The notes: generated by a model from the sequence alone, not told the origin. Positions 18,144 to 27,492 are shown, counted from the stretch's first letter. The stretch: DNA of 64,000 bases from Methanococcus maripaludis C5 (GCF_000016125.1 NC_009135.1:372001-436000); one strand, 5' to 3'. Numbers and translations are program-made.

Positions 18144-18332
18144 TTAAAGTCTGCTTTCTTCATTTCTTTTTCCAGCAATTTTTGGATCGTAGCCTTCAAA
18201 TCCGCATTCTGGAGTATAACAACTTACATCGTAGAAAGTACAGATTTCACCACAGTTTGGACATTTTTCAGGAACTTTTCCAGCATCGCCTTCAAACATG
18301 TATCCGCAGTTTGAACATTTCCACCATACCAT
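18144..18332 (-). CDS. Rubredoxin-like protein (rubrerythrin-type)
   Basis: 62 residues. Paired CxxC knuckles C6-x2-C9 and C24-x2-C27 with the CGYMFEG and CPNCG contexts resemble the rubredoxin domain of rubrerythrin. Three further cysteines (31, 38, 43) in the tail are not part of the classical fold. It likely binds one iron and donates electrons to neighbours such as FprA or the superoxide reductase. RBS AAGGTGA. A zinc-bound version cannot be excluded. Confidence 0.78.
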   Translation of the reverse strand: MVWWKCSNCGYMFEGDAGKVPEKCPNCGEICTFYDVSCYTPECGFEGYDPKIAGKRNEESRL

Positions 18333-18341
18333 ATTTTCACC

Positions 18342-18869
18342 TTATGCAGTTTTTGTTGTTGTTTTTTCACTTTGGGGCGGAGTTCTGACTCTTTGTCCGA
18401 GGTCTCCATCAAGTATCATAACGTAATTTATGTCCCCACCAGTTAATTTCAATCTGTCAAGAATGTCTCTAAATGAAGATTCTTCTTCAATTTGTTCATT
18501 TACAAACCATTGAAGCATTGAAATTGCTGCATAATCTTTTACTTCATGTGCAATATCCATCAATTTATGGATTCGCCCTGTTACGTATTTTTCATGATTC
18601 AATCCATTTTCAAATACATCTGTGATAGAATTCCAGTCTGGTTCAGGTTTGTCAATTGCATTTAGCTGAAGGGTTTCACCCATATCGTGCAGGTATTTGT
18701 AAAATTTCATTGCATGGCCCATTTCTTCCTGAGCTTGAACTATGAACCAGTTTGAAATTCCTTTAAACCCCTCAGTTTCTGCATAATTTGACATTGCAAG
18801 GTATAGGTATGCTGAATAGAATTCTTTATTGATCTGTTCCTCTATTTCGTATCTTAACTTGCTATCCAT
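18342..18869 (-). CDS. Ferritin (FtnA type)
   Basis: Iron-storage protein of 175 residues. The first helix INKEFYSAYLYLAMSNYAE contributes the first ferroxidase Glu; EEMGHAMK gives the ExxH ligands; FVNEQIEEESSF carries the third-helix acidic residues. The length matches bacterial/archaeal non-haem ferritins. RBS GGGGGT. It lies between an unknown 88-residue gene and the rubredoxin-like gene in the same run. Confidence 0.93.
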   Translation of the reverse strand: MDSKLRYEIEEQINKEFYSAYLYLAMSNYAETEGFKGISNWFIVQAQEEMGHAMKFYKYLHDMGETLQLNAIDKPEPDWNSITDVFENGLNHEKYVTGRIHKLMDIAHEVKDYAAISMLQWFVNEQIEEESSFRDILDRLKLTGGDINYVMILDGDLGQRVRTPPQSEKTTTKTA

Positions 18870-18895
18870 ATCTTAAACCCCCTATCGTATATGGA

Positions 18896-19162
18896 TTATT
18901 GAATGCTGCAACTTTTAGATAATTTCATTGCAAGATCTTCTGCATTTTTTATTGGAAAATCACTGTCGTTTAAAAATTTAACAAGTTCTCCAGCTTCTAG
19001 TTCTCCGCAAGGCATAGAAATTCCGCAAGGTAGTGCACTTCCAAGTTCAACTTTATTTTTTATGGGAAACACGTTTTTGTCTTTAAAATAATCTGCTAGG
19101 CCAAGTTTGAAGTTTTCAATATCTTTTAATGCTTCACTAAGTGGATGGTTTGTAGTAATCAT
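18896..19162 (-). CDS. Unknown conserved-looking 88-residue protein
   Basis: Family not recognised. No signal peptide or membrane segment. The striking part is a central LPCGISMPCGELEAGELVKFL stretch of two PCG repeats and a C-terminal cysteine (KSCSIQ), suggesting a metal or redox site. Start ATG at 19162 behind GGTGAT; a TTG at 19192 would overlap the superoxide reductase. It sits between superoxide reductase and ferritin in the same direction with short gaps, so participation in iron or oxygen handling is inferred. Confidence 0.7.
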   Translation of the reverse strand: MITTNHPLSEALKDIENFKLGLADYFKDKNVFPIKNKVELGSALPCGISMPCGELEAGELVKFLNDSDFPIKNAEDLAMKLSKSCSIQ

Positions 19163-19184
19163 TGAATCACCAAATTTAGTTTTT

Positions 19185-19541
19185 TTATTCAATTTTTACT
19201 TCTTTTTCGTATTTCCAAAGCCCGTGAAGGTTGCAGAACATGTATGCAATGAGTTTAAGGGTATTTCCGTTATGTTCTTCATTTGGAGCTTTTATTTTTA
19301 CAACAACATCTGGTTTAGAATGTTGTGTTAGCTGAACTCTTAAAAGCGGGTATTCTTCCACGTTTAATTCAATAAACTGGATAAAATGTCCATCTTCCAT
19401 CGGATGTTCTACCCCTGCGGTATGAATTTTTACTTCATAAATTTCGTCAGGTTTCACTGAACTTTTACATTCTATCATTGGAACATGCTTTTTTTCAAAA
19501 TCGGTTCCTTCTTTAAGTGTTTGAGCACTTACACAACCCAT
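19185..19541 (-). CDS. Superoxide reductase (neelaredoxin, 1-Fe class)
   Basis: Reduces superoxide to peroxide without releasing O2, 118 residues. The KHVP motif with first His ligand is at residues 18-21. Further ligands are the HTAGVEHPMEDGHF histidines and the C-terminal CNLHG with the axial Cys and His. There is no N-terminal desulforedoxin domain, so it is the single-iron class. RBS GGGGGGGAT. Electrons could come from the rubredoxin-like protein three genes downstream. Confidence 0.94.
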   Translation of the reverse strand: MGCVSAQTLKEGTDFEKKHVPMIECKSSVKPDEIYEVKIHTAGVEHPMEDGHFIQFIELNVEEYPLLRVQLTQHSKPDVVVKIKAPNEEHNGNTLKLIAYMFCNLHGLWKYEKEVKIE

Positions 19542-19555
19542 TGTATCCCCCCCAA

Positions 19556-19870
19556 TTATAATTTGCTAACCATTTTCATGGCCTTTGTAAATGCGGGCAT
19601 TCCAGAAGTTAATAATACAACCCGTAGTGCATCAATTATTTCTTCTTTAGTAATATTTAATTCGGTCATTCCACTTCGCATCTGCTTTTCTGTTGCGGTT
19701 TCGTCTCCAGTAGATGCAACGATTCCAATAGCGATTAATTTTTGAGTTTTGTAGTCTAAAACTTTTCCAGTAAATGCTGCTTTATTTAATCCGACAACAG
19801 CTTCGTAAATATCTGGATAGTCTTCTTTTACAATTTTCATTCCTTCTCCGAAAAAAACACCTTCTTTCAT
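19556..19870 (-). CDS. AhpD/CMD-fold protein lacking the CxxC
   Basis: Carboxymuconolactone decarboxylase/AhpD-like helical protein, 104 residues. The fold pattern is clear: AAFTGKVLDYKTQKLIAIGIVAST, then GMTELNITKEEIIDALRVV. The usual catalytic CxxC and His of AhpD are absent: there is no cysteine in the protein at all. It therefore cannot act as a disulfide reductase and may have a binding or structural role. RBS GGAGGGGAT. It is located between hdrB and superoxide reductase. Confidence 0.82.
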   Translation of the reverse strand: MKEGVFFGEGMKIVKEDYPDIYEAVVGLNKAAFTGKVLDYKTQKLIAIGIVASTGDETATEKQMRSGMTELNITKEEIIDALRVVLLTSGMPAFTKAMKMVSKL

Positions 19871-19915
19871 AAATATCCCCTCCGTTTTGAAATCATGTTA
19901 GTATTTTTTTATTAT

Positions 19916-20815
19916 TTATTTTAATCCGAGCTTTTCAGTTACTGGATCTGCAGAAATAAAGTGAAGATCAAGTGCAACTTCTTTAGGGGTCATACCCATT
20001 GCCATACCAAGCAACTGAGCATAATGAATAACTGGTAATTGATATTCTCTTCCAAAAGTTTCTTTCATTTCAATCTGACCTCGATCAAACTGCAAATGAC
20101 AGAATGGACATACCTCAGTTACACAATCACCCCCCACTGAGAGTATATTTTTAACTTTGGTTTCGGCCATTTCAAGTGCAACTTCTGGGTTTCTAGCCCT
20201 TACTCCACCTCCTGCTCCACAACACATATTTTTGTCTTTATAGTATATTGATTTTGCCCCGATAGCTTCAACGAGTCCATCAAGCGATTTTGGAACTTCC
20301 GAACTTTCAATGTGTTTTACATCGGTCGGCTTTAAGTAGTGGCAACCATAGTGAACCGCAATATTTAAATCAAGTGGTTCTTCCACTCTTTCAGCAATTT
20401 TTTCAGGCCCATAATCGAAATAAAGTACTTCAGTCAAGTGTCTTACTTCTGATTTTCCCGTAAACTCAAGACCGTGTTTTGAAAGAACCTCATTTACCTT
20501 ATTTCTTGCTTTCTCATTTTCCTGTAAAATGTGGTTTGCTTCAAACAATGATCCATAGCAACCATTACATATTGTTAAAATATCCAAATCGGCCTGTTCT
20601 GCCATCACGATATTTCTTGCAGCAATTGTAAGCCATGTCATAAGGTCAAAAGAACCAAATACCCCTGGTGCAGGACAGCAAGAAGCCTGTTCAAATGGAT
20701 GCAAAGTTATTCCGAGTTTGTCAAGTGCTTTATATGTCGCACTTTCGATTCCAGGATACCTATTTGGTGCAATACATCCCAAAAAGAACATGTATTCAAA
20801 ATCAGATTCACTCAT
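19916..20815 (-). CDS. hdrB: Heterodisulfide reductase subunit B
   Basis: Catalytic subunit for CoM-S-S-CoB reduction, 299 residues. It has two CCG domains: the first with C9, C41-C42 and C78-x2-C81; the second with [13 protein letters not shown] and VCPFC. These bind the two non-cubane 4Fe-4S clusters of HdrB. RBS AGGGGTGA. It follows hdrC by about 12 bp, and no hdrA lies next to it, so it must pair with a remote HdrA. Which of the methanococcal HdrB copies this is cannot be settled here. Confidence 0.95.
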   Translation of the reverse strand: MSESDFEYMFFLGCIAPNRYPGIESATYKALDKLGITLHPFEQASCCPAPGVFGSFDLMTWLTIAARNIVMAEQADLDILTICNGCYGSLFEANHILQENEKARNKVNEVLSKHGLEFTGKSEVRHLTEVLYFDYGPEKIAERVEEPLDLNIAVHYGCHYLKPTDVKHIESSEVPKSLDGLVEAIGAKSIYYKDKNMCCGAGGGVRARNPEVALEMAETKVKNILSVGGDCVTEVCPFCHLQFDRGQIEMKETFGREYQLPVIHYAQLLGMAMGMTPKEVALDLHFISADPVTEKLGLK

Positions 20816-20827
20816 TTTAATTCACCC

Positions 20828-21406
20828 CTATTCCCCAGTTTTTTGAACATTTAATGGTTCTAAGTCCATAGTTTCCCTGCAAATTCCAACTTTTTTGCAG
20901 AAATTTAGTTCATCCATGATATCCCTTACCATTTCCAGAGCTTCAGGGTATTTGTGGGTTGTTGGAGGTATTTCAGTTAATCCTATTGCCAACCTTGCTT
21001 TTTTAATTTCATCGTTAACTGGGACAGCGTGGCCAGTTTTAAAGACAAGCAAACTGGTTTTTCGGTGCGGTTCTGCAATATAACCTTTTTCAGCAGCAAC
21101 ATTTCTTACAATTTTAATAATGTCGGTTATTTTTACTTCCCTTGGACACTTTTCATAGCATTCATAGCACGTTGTGCACATCCAAAGGTCATCACTTGAT
21201 AAAATACTGTCAATTCCTGCAAGGGCACTTCTTATCAATTTTCTAGTTCTAAGTGGTGTTATTCTTCCACTTGGACATGCACCAGTACAGGTTCCGCACT
21301 GGTAACATTTTTGAAAAGAAGATGCATTTTTTCCAAATATCCATTCGCCAGCTTCAATAATCTGCTTTGGAAAATCTGGATTAAATTCACTAGATTTTAA
21401 AACCAT
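20828..21406 (-). CDS. hdrC: Heterodisulfide reductase subunit C
   Basis: Electron-relay subunit, 192 residues, with two ferredoxin-type 4Fe-4S motifs: [14 protein letters not shown] near residues 35-48 and [13 protein letters not shown] near 78-90. It passes electrons from HdrA to HdrB. A strong RBS GGAGGTGA precedes the ATG. It is first in the minus-strand run and has a TATA box AAATATATAT (21451-21460). It is divergent from the hydrogenase large-subunit gene. Confidence 0.95.
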   Translation of the reverse strand: MVLKSSEFNPDFPKQIIEAGEWIFGKNASSFQKCYQCGTCTGACPSGRITPLRTRKLIRSALAGIDSILSSDDLWMCTTCYECYEKCPREVKITDIIKIVRNVAAEKGYIAEPHRKTSLLVFKTGHAVPVNDEIKKARLAIGLTEIPPTTHKYPEALEMVRDIMDELNFCKKVGICRETMDLEPLNVQKTGE

Positions 21407-21638
21407 TCAACTTCACCTCCCTCCATAATTAATTTTTATTTTAAAACTTGATATATATTTGCACATTCGAACAAGCTATTATACAGGAGGCTAATACCTA
21501 AAACAAATAATCATTAATAATATAAATGCAGAGGAATACTTACTAATTATCATAATTGATAATGATATTTTTAAAATTTAAATCTTAAATTTATCAAAAT
21601 TTTAGGAATTATTTAAGTATTTTTGGAAGGGAAAAATC
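21407..21638. promoter_or_regulatory. Divergent promoter region hdrC / hydrogenase, with Fur-like palindrome
   Basis: The minus-strand TATA box for hdrC is at about 21451-21460. A plus-strand TATA-like TAATATAAAT near 21517-21527 would serve the hydrogenase gene. A perfect inverted repeat ATTATCA-TAAT-TGATAAT (21546-21563) sits at the expected plus-strand start site and resembles Fur-type iron boxes. No coding content seen. Confidence 0.5.
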
Positions 21639-22766
21639 ATGTACGAAGGAGAAATTGCAATCGGGCCAGTACACTCTACAATGCTTGAACCCCACAGATT
21701 GAGATTATTTATTGAAGATGAAATCGTAAAAGATGCAGAACTTACAATTGGTGTGAATCACAGGGGCGTTGAACGATTAATGGAAGGACTTCCCGTTGAG
21801 AAAGCATGTATATTATGTGAAAAAATTTGTGGAATCTGTTCGCATATTCACCTCTGGAGTGCGGCAAGAGTTGCTGAAATTGGATGCAACATCGAAGTTC
21901 CAGAACGTGCAAACCACATAAGAATTATTGTGGAAGAATTGGAGAGACTTCACTCACATACATTACTTTTTGGACACGCTTTTGAGATATTGGGCCACGA
22001 AACAATGTCTATGAGATGTTTTATGTTAAGGGAACCTATTATGCAGGTATTTTTTGAAATTTCTGGAAGTAGGGTTCACTACTCATGTCCGATAATTGGT
22101 GGAATTAGGCCAAGATGTAATATCTCTGAAACTCAAATTTCACATATACATGATAAAATCTCACAATATGAAGAAGGTTTAACTAAATTTATCGAAAGAA
22201 TGTTAAATGATCCGATGATTATTTCAAGAGTAAAAGATGTAGGGGTAATGGATAGAAAAACAGCTGCGAAATTCCACGCAGTAGGTCCCACTGCAAGAGG
22301 TAGCAACGTAAAATCAGATATGCGGAAGTGGGGATGGGTTCCAGAATATGATCCTTACGACTTTGACGAAATATTATTTGACAGCGGAGATGTTTTTGCA
22401 AGGCTTGCGGTAAGGTTTTACGAGTGCCTTGAAAGTGTTAAAATCATAAGACAGGCGCTTGATGCTTTAAAAGATACCTCTGACAAAAGAATATACAATC
22501 CAAATTACGAATTAAACGAATTTAAGCCGATAAACTGTTACACCGAAGCTCAAAGGGGAGAACAGTACTATTCATACGGGTTGGATGACGAAGGACTAGT
22601 GAGGCAGGCAAAAATCAGAACTCCAACTGCAACCAATCTTGGTGCAATGGAAGATATTGTAAAAGGATACCACGTAAGTGACGCAGAATTAATTATTGCA
22701 AGTTGTGATCCTTGCTTTACATGTACTGACAGGTTAATGGTTTTAAAAGAACCGTTTAAGAAATAA
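21639..22766 (+). CDS. ehbN: Energy-converting [NiFe]-hydrogenase large subunit, Ehb type
   Basis: Catalytic subunit of an Ech-like membrane-bound hydrogenase that drives ferredoxin reduction for biosynthesis, 375 residues. Ni-binding motif L1 is ICGICSHIH (C64, C67, H71); L2 is DPCFTCTDR (C359, C362) close to the C-terminus. The family relation to complex I 49-kDa subunits is seen in [12 protein letters not shown]. It stands alone from other hydrogenase genes; in methanococci Ehb genes are known to be scattered, so EhbN is the best name. EhaO is the alternative. Confidence 0.85.
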   Translation: MYEGEIAIGPVHSTMLEPHRLRLFIEDEIVKDAELTIGVNHRGVERLMEGLPVEKACILCEKICGICSHIHLWSAARVAEIGCNIEVPERANHIRIIVEELERLHSHTLLFGHAFEILGHETMSMRCFMLREPIMQVFFEISGSRVHYSCPIIGGIRPRCNISETQISHIHDKISQYEEGLTKFIERMLNDPMIISRVKDVGVMDRKTAAKFHAVGPTARGSNVKSDMRKWGWVPEYDPYDFDEILFDSGDVFARLAVRFYECLESVKIIRQALDALKDTSDKRIYNPNYELNEFKPINCYTEAQRGEQYYSYGLDDEGLVRQAKIRTPTATNLGAMEDIVKGYHVSDAELIIASCDPCFTCTDRLMVLKEPFKK

Positions 22767-22814
22767 AATTTATTTAAAAACTTTCAAATCTTTTTTTACC
22801 TATTTGGTGGTTTT

Positions 22815-23177
22815 ATGATTGTAAAAGATGTCATGAACGAAAATTTTTTAAGAGTTTCTCCAAACGATATTGTAGGTGAAGTAGTTCAGTCGTTATATAA
22901 AAATAAAAAAAGCTATGCACCCGTAATTGAAGACGAAGAAATTGTTGGATGGGTTACTGCACTAGATTTACTTACTGGATGTAAACACGTTAAAACAGAA
23001 GAAGCAATGCTTTTTTTAGACGAAATTAAAACAATAAATCCGAACGATGAACTTTCAGACGAGTTAATCTCCGAAATGATAACAAACGAAGTTTTTGCAT
23101 ACCCTGTCGTTGAGAACGATAAAATTGTTGGAACTCTGAGTTCCTTTGATATTTTGAAAAAATTAACATCAAAATAA
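22815..23177 (+). CDS. CBS-domain pair protein
   Basis: 120 residues made of two CBS motifs only: the first around VKDVMNENFLRVSPNDIVGEVVQ, the second around IKTINPNDELSDELISEMITNEVFAYPVV. Such stand-alone pairs bind adenine nucleotides or SAM and act as sensors. It begins 48 bp after the hydrogenase gene with RBS TTTGGTGG, so cotranscription is likely. Its regulated partner is unknown. Confidence 0.85.
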   Translation: MIVKDVMNENFLRVSPNDIVGEVVQSLYKNKKSYAPVIEDEEIVGWVTALDLLTGCKHVKTEEAMLFLDEIKTINPNDELSDELISEMITNEVFAYPVVENDKIVGTLSSFDILKKLTSK

Positions 23178-23241
23178 AAATTCTTTTTTTTCTTTTTACA
23201 TTAAAATTTAAAAAAATAGAAAAATAATATTTTTAGTTTAT
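23178..23241. terminator. Convergent terminator with T-runs
   Basis: A plus-strand T-tract (about 23181-23197) follows the CBS gene, and a minus-strand T-tract (about 23208-23228) follows the dehydratase gene; both fit archaeal U-tract termination. Confidence 0.45.
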
Positions 23242-24516
23242 TTACAGATCTCTTGGATCAACAATTTCTCCCTTAACAGCACATGCTGCAGCAGTAATTG
23301 GTGATGCAAGGTAAACGTCTGATTCTAATGAGCCTTCTCTTCCTCTGAAGTTTCTGTTTGATGTTGCAATTCCAACTTCTCCAGGGCCTAAAAGCCCGTA
23401 TAATGCACCCATACATGCAGAACATGACGGATTTGTTACAACACAACCGTACTGGTAGAATTTTTTAATTAATCCTTCATCAATAGCTTCAAGCATAATG
23501 CTTCTTGACGCAGGAGTTACAACAACTCGGATGTCTTTTGAAATTCCGCCATGTTTTTCAATAACTTCTAAAGCAGCTCTCAAATCTTCAAGTCTTCCAT
23601 TTGTACATGAACCAATGAATACCTGATCAATTGGAGTTCCAGCAACTTCTCTAACAGCTTTTACATTGTCCACGTTGTGAGGGCATGCCATAACAGGTTC
23701 AAGGTTGCTTACATCGATTTCGAATTTTTTTTCAAATTCTGCATCTTTATCTCCAAGAATAAATTCGAATGGTTTTGCAGTGTTGTTCATTTCCATTGCA
23801 TTTTTTACATAATTAATTGTTTTATCGTCAGGAGCAATCAGTCCTGCTTTTCCGCCCATTTCGATAGCCATGTTTGACATGGTCATTCTTGATGCAATAG
23901 TCATGTTGTCAACAGTGTTTCCTGCAAACTGTGCAGCTTTGTATGTTGCACCATCAGCTCCAACCATTCCAATAATGCTCAAAATTACATCTTTTGACAT
24001 TACTTCTGGTTTCAATTCTCCTGTTATATTGAAGTAAAGTGTTTCTGGAACTTTAAACCATAATTCACCAGTTGCAAATGCTGCGGCCATGTCGGTGCTT
24101 CCAATTCCTGTTGCAAATGCACCAAATGCACCGTAGGTACAGGTGTGGCTGTCTGCACCGACTACAACAGTTCCTGGAACTATATGTCCTTTTTCTGGGA
24201 GAACCTGGTGACAAACTCCTTCTCGAATGTCGTAGAAGTGTTTGATGTTTTGTTCTTTTACAAAGTTTCTCATCAATATATGATTTTCAGCAGCGTTGAT
24301 GCTATCAGCAGGTATTTGGTGGTCGAATGGAATCACAATCTTTTCATTGTCCCAGACTTTTGAAATACCTTCTTTTTTGAGGGTATTTACGGAAAGTGGT
24401 CCAGTGATATCATGAACCATCGCGGTTTCTACTTTAGCCATAACGATGTCTCCAGGTGAAACCTGAGTATTTCCTGAAGCTTTTGCCAAAATTTTTTCAG
24501 CTAGGGTCATTGCCAT
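23242..24516 (-). CDS. 3-Isopropylmalate / homoaconitate dehydratase large subunit
   Basis: Aconitase-superfamily hydro-lyase large subunit, 424 residues, for leucine and/or coenzyme B (2-oxosuberate) biosynthesis. Active-site landmarks are [39 protein letters not shown] and the cluster ligands [10 protein letters not shown]. The 4Fe-4S cluster is held by three cysteines. Start ATG at 24516 after GGAGGT. Substrate choice between isopropylmalate and homoaconitate is set by the small subunit, which is not here. Confidence 0.9.
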   Translation of the reverse strand: MAMTLAEKILAKASGNTQVSPGDIVMAKVETAMVHDITGPLSVNTLKKEGISKVWDNEKIVIPFDHQIPADSINAAENHILMRNFVKEQNIKHFYDIREGVCHQVLPEKGHIVPGTVVVGADSHTCTYGAFGAFATGIGSTDMAAAFATGELWFKVPETLYFNITGELKPEVMSKDVILSIIGMVGADGATYKAAQFAGNTVDNMTIASRMTMSNMAIEMGGKAGLIAPDDKTINYVKNAMEMNNTAKPFEFILGDKDAEFEKKFEIDVSNLEPVMACPHNVDNVKAVREVAGTPIDQVFIGSCTNGRLEDLRAALEVIEKHGGISKDIRVVVTPASRSIMLEAIDEGLIKKFYQYGCVVTNPSCSACMGALYGLLGPGEVGIATSNRNFRGREGSLESDVYLASPITAAACAVKGEIVDPRDL

Positions 24517-24540
24517 GTTTATACCTCCATATAGCACCAT

Positions 24541-24632
24541 ATGACAAATAAGGCGTACTTACTTGGAAAGTATTATATATCAGAACTATTTATTTATTTC
24601 TACGAATTAGAATTAGCAGTTGTTTTTTTATT
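24541..24632. promoter_or_regulatory. Divergent promoter between dehydratase and LSm genes
   Basis: A near-symmetric TATA-like sequence TATTATATAT (24571-24580) is central and could serve either direction. Confidence 0.4.
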
Positions 24633-24647
24633 ATGCGAGGTGCGAAT

Positions 24648-24866
24648 ATGATGGATACACAAAGACCATTAGACGCTTTAGGTAAATCAATCAATACAAA
24701 CGTAACAGTTTTCTTAAAAGACGGAAAAGTTGTTAAAGGAAGATTAAAAGCATACGACTTACACATGAACGTTGCTTTAGAAAACGCTAAAATCGAAAAC
24801 GATGAAGAAAAAGAGTTCCCAATGTTAGTCGTAAGAGGAGACAACGTACTTTACGTTTCATTATAA
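24648..24866 (+). CDS. LSm/Sm-like RNA-binding protein
   Basis: Archaeal Sm-like protein of 72 residues that forms a heptameric ring and binds U-rich RNA. The Sm1 motif is VFLKDGKVVKGRLKAYDLHMNVAL and the Sm2 motif is VRGDNVLYVSL. The ATG at 24648 follows GAGGTG at good distance; the ATG at 24633 lies upstream of it. It is followed by L37e, the classic archaeal LSm-L37e pair. Confidence 0.95.
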   Translation: MMDTQRPLDALGKSINTNVTVFLKDGKVVKGRLKAYDLHMNVALENAKIENDEEKEFPMLVVRGDNVLYVSL

Positions 24867-24943
24867 TTTCTTCGATTCAACAGTTAATTTTTTATGTGAT
24901 CTCGATATATCGAATAAGGTTAAAGATAAACACGGTGAAGTAA

Positions 24944-25138
24944 ATGACAAAAGGAACACCATCACAAGGTAAACACAATAAAGGTTCAAACCATATTGTA
25001 TGTAGAAGATGTGGAAGAAGATCATTCCACGTAAGAAAAAAAGTATGTGCCGCATGCGGATTTGGTAAAAGCTCAAAAATCAAAAGATTTGCATGGCAAT
25101 GGAAAAAAGTTACCGGAAAAGGAAACAGAGTAAAATAA
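24944..25138 (+). CDS. rpl37e: Ribosomal protein L37e
   Basis: Large-subunit protein of 64 residues, very basic, with a C4 zinc finger CRRCG...CAACG (cysteines near 20, 23, 35, 38). The opening [14 protein letters not shown] is diagnostic. RBS CGGTGA. It follows the LSm gene by 77 bp and is likely cotranscribed. The gap contains a perfect palindrome TCGATATATCGA (24902-24913). Confidence 0.97.
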   Translation: MTKGTPSQGKHNKGSNHIVCRRCGRRSFHVRKKVCAACGFGKSSKIKRFAWQWKKVTGKGNRVK

Positions 25139-25218
25139 TACACCCACTTTCTTTTTTATTACTTAAAATAAAAATCCAAACTAACTTTTTTACACTCGTT
25201 TAAACTCAATTTTTGTAA

Positions 25219-25232
25219 CACTTATATATCAG
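25219..25232 (+). promoter_or_regulatory. TATA box of purF
   Basis: ACTTATATATC lies about 50 bases before the ATG; the start of transcription is expected near 25250. Confidence 0.5.
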
Positions 25233-25272
25233 TATAATTTAGTTATTCTATCAATCTTATTCTGTGATAATC

Positions 25273-26652
25273 ATGTGTGGAATCTTTGGAATTTATTCTC
25301 ATGAAAAAAGTAACATTGTCAAAAAAGTTTACTATGGCCTTTACGCGCTTCAGCACAGGGGGCAAGAAGGTGCTGGAATCGCTGTCGGAAACGGCAAAGA
25401 AATAGGCCACTACAAGGGATTGGGATTGGTTCCGGAAGTATTTTCAAACAAAGAATTACAAAATTTGTACGGTCACATTGGCGTAGGTCATGTAAGGTAC
25501 TCTACAACCGGCAGAAACACAATTGAAAACTGTCAGCCATTTGTCGTAAACAGCACTTTTGGAAAAATTGCAATTACCCACAATGGAGATATTGTAAATT
25601 CAAAAGAATTAAAAAATGAACTCGAAAAAAAAGGACATATTTTTGTTTCTACAACGGATTCTGAAGTTATTGCTCAACTTTTAGTTAGGGAACTTTTGAA
25701 AAACGATGATATTATTTCTGCAGTCACAAATGTGACAAAAAAATTAAACGGTGCTTACTCTCTTTTAATTATCTACGATGATACATTGATCGCTATAAGG
25801 GATCCAAACGGATTTAAGCCATTATGTATTGGAAAAGATGACGGCGCATACTATTTCAGTTCTGAAAGTTGTGCTCTTGATATTGTTGATGTTGAATTCG
25901 AAAGGGACGTTGCCCCTGGAGAGATGGTTGTTGTAAACAAAGACGGACTTAAAACATACAAATTACCAAATGCAAAAGAAAAAGCATCTACCTGCATGTT
26001 TGAATACGTTTATTTTGCAAGACCGGATTCAGTAATCGATGGAGTAAGTGTTTATGAGGTAAGAAGAAACATCGGAAAGATTTTAGCAAGAGAAGCTCCT
26101 GAAGAAGTTGATATTGTATCCCCAGTTCCAGATTCGGGAATTATTTTTTCACAAGGATACACTGAAGAAGCAGAAAGTCCTTACTACGAAGCGTTGATTA
26201 AAAATAGATACATTGGAAGAACATTCATCCTTCCAACACAGGAAGAAAGAGATCTTGCAGTAAGATTGAAGTTAAACCCTGTAAAACACCTTTTAAAAGA
26301 TAAAAAAGTTCTTTTAATAGATGACAGTATTGTTCGGGGAACTACCTCTGGAAAAATCATGAAAATGGTTAAAAAAGCAGGTGCAAAAGTGGTTCACTTG
26401 AGAATCGGGTCTCCAAGAATTGTTTCACCATGTTTTTACGGAATAGACATGGCTACAACAAAGGAATTAATTGCAAATTCAAAAACCAATGAAGAAATAG
26501 CTGAAATGATCGGTGCAAATTCAGTTGCATATTTAAGTGTTGAAGGATTAGTTGAGGCAATTGGAAGGGATGACCTCTGTTTAGCATGTTTAAACGGAGA
26601 ATATCCAACAGACGTGTCATGCAAATTTGAACGTGGAAGTTGCAAAAAATAA
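25273..26652 (+). CDS. purF: Amidophosphoribosyltransferase
   Basis: First committed enzyme of purine synthesis (PRPP plus glutamine to phosphoribosylamine), about 460 residues. It has an N-terminal Ntn glutaminase domain with the catalytic Cys directly after Met (MCGIFGIYS), LQHRGQEGAGIAV, and a C-terminal PRTase domain with the PRPP loop VLLIDDSIVRGTT. The start at 25273 is fixed by the need for Cys2; the GTG at 25264 lies in the RBS. C-terminal cysteines (CLACLNG, CKFERGSC) may be cluster ligands as in other PurF proteins. Confidence 0.97.
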   Translation: MCGIFGIYSHEKSNIVKKVYYGLYALQHRGQEGAGIAVGNGKEIGHYKGLGLVPEVFSNKELQNLYGHIGVGHVRYSTTGRNTIENCQPFVVNSTFGKIAITHNGDIVNSKELKNELEKKGHIFVSTTDSEVIAQLLVRELLKNDDIISAVTNVTKKLNGAYSLLIIYDDTLIAIRDPNGFKPLCIGKDDGAYYFSSESCALDIVDVEFERDVAPGEMVVVNKDGLKTYKLPNAKEKASTCMFEYVYFARPDSVIDGVSVYEVRRNIGKILAREAPEEVDIVSPVPDSGIIFSQGYTEEAESPYYEALIKNRYIGRTFILPTQEERDLAVRLKLNPVKHLLKDKKVLLIDDSIVRGTTSGKIMKMVKKAGAKVVHLRIGSPRIVSPCFYGIDMATTKELIANSKTNEEIAEMIGANSVAYLSVEGLVEAIGRDDLCLACLNGEYPTDVSCKFERGSCKK

Positions 26653-26703
26653 AATTTTAATTTTCTATTTTTTAAATATTTTAAAAATTTCAAAAAAAAG
26701 TAA
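26653..26703. terminator. Convergent terminator between purF and minD
   Basis: Short A+T-only spacer with T-runs for the plus strand and A-runs (T-runs on the minus strand) near its right end. Confidence 0.35.
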
Positions 26704-27492
26704 TTATTTCTTAAATTTTGAAAAAATGTTTCTTTTTAATTTTTCAAAGAAACTTTCGTTATACATTTCTTCGATTTTATCCATGTCAACGTATGACCCG
26801 GTAACTTTTAGCGCTAATTCAGTATATGCTTTTGAAGCAGGGCTTCTTGGGCTGTACTGGATTACATCCATTTTTTTAAGGGTTGCATTTCTGATATTCC
26901 CATCTTCCGGAATCAATCCAACAATTCTTTCTTCCAAAATCATTTCAATTTCGTCAGGCCCCATTTCACCGAAATCTTTTCCAGTTCTATTCAAAACAAT
27001 TCCCATTACGTTAGTTCCTGCCATTTCACTGCTTTCTTTAATTTTCATCGCATCAGCAATTGAAAAAAGTTCAGGAGTTACTACTAGAAGGATTTTATCT
27101 GCAATTGCAAGGTGAATTGCCATATCTTTATTCAAACCTGCTGGAGCATCGATAATTACGTAATCGTATTCATCAGCAATTTCATTTATAACATCAGGGA
27201 ATAAATCGAGGTCAGATTTTTTGTAACCTGCAATAGAAAGGCTTGCTGGAAGTACAAAAGCACCGGTTTTATGTTCGTAAATTGCATCTCTTACAGAGCA
27301 TTCTTCCGCGAGAACTTCATGAATGGATGGCCTGTTTTTTTCAAAATCAAATATTAGCCCTAAATTGGCCATTGAAATATCGCCATCAATTACAATAGTT
27401 TTTTTGCCGAGTTTGGACAGTGCAACCGCCAAATTTGCAGACGTTGTGGTTTTTCCAACTCCACCTTTTCCAGAAGCTACCGTAATAATCAT
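26704..27492 (-). CDS. MinD/ParA-family ATPase
   Basis: Deviant Walker A ATPase, 262 residues: KGGVGKTTTSANLA at residues 9-22, switch region VIDGDISMANLG, and YVIIDAPAG. The C-terminal KLKRNIFSKF helix is amphipathic, as in MinD-type membrane targeting. Roles in archaea include positioning of surface machines. RBS TTTGGTGAT before ATG. It stands alone, divergent from uppP. Confidence 0.88.
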   Translation of the reverse strand: MIITVASGKGGVGKTTTSANLAVALSKLGKKTIVIDGDISMANLGLIFDFEKNRPSIHEVLAEECSVRDAIYEHKTGAFVLPASLSIAGYKKSDLDLFPDVINEIADEYDYVIIDAPAGLNKDMAIHLAIADKILLVVTPELFSIADAMKIKESSEMAGTNVMGIVLNRTGKDFGEMGPDEIEMILEERIVGLIPEDGNIRNATLKKMDVIQYSPRSPASKAYTELALKVTGSYVDMDKIEEMYNESFFEKLKRNIFSKFKK

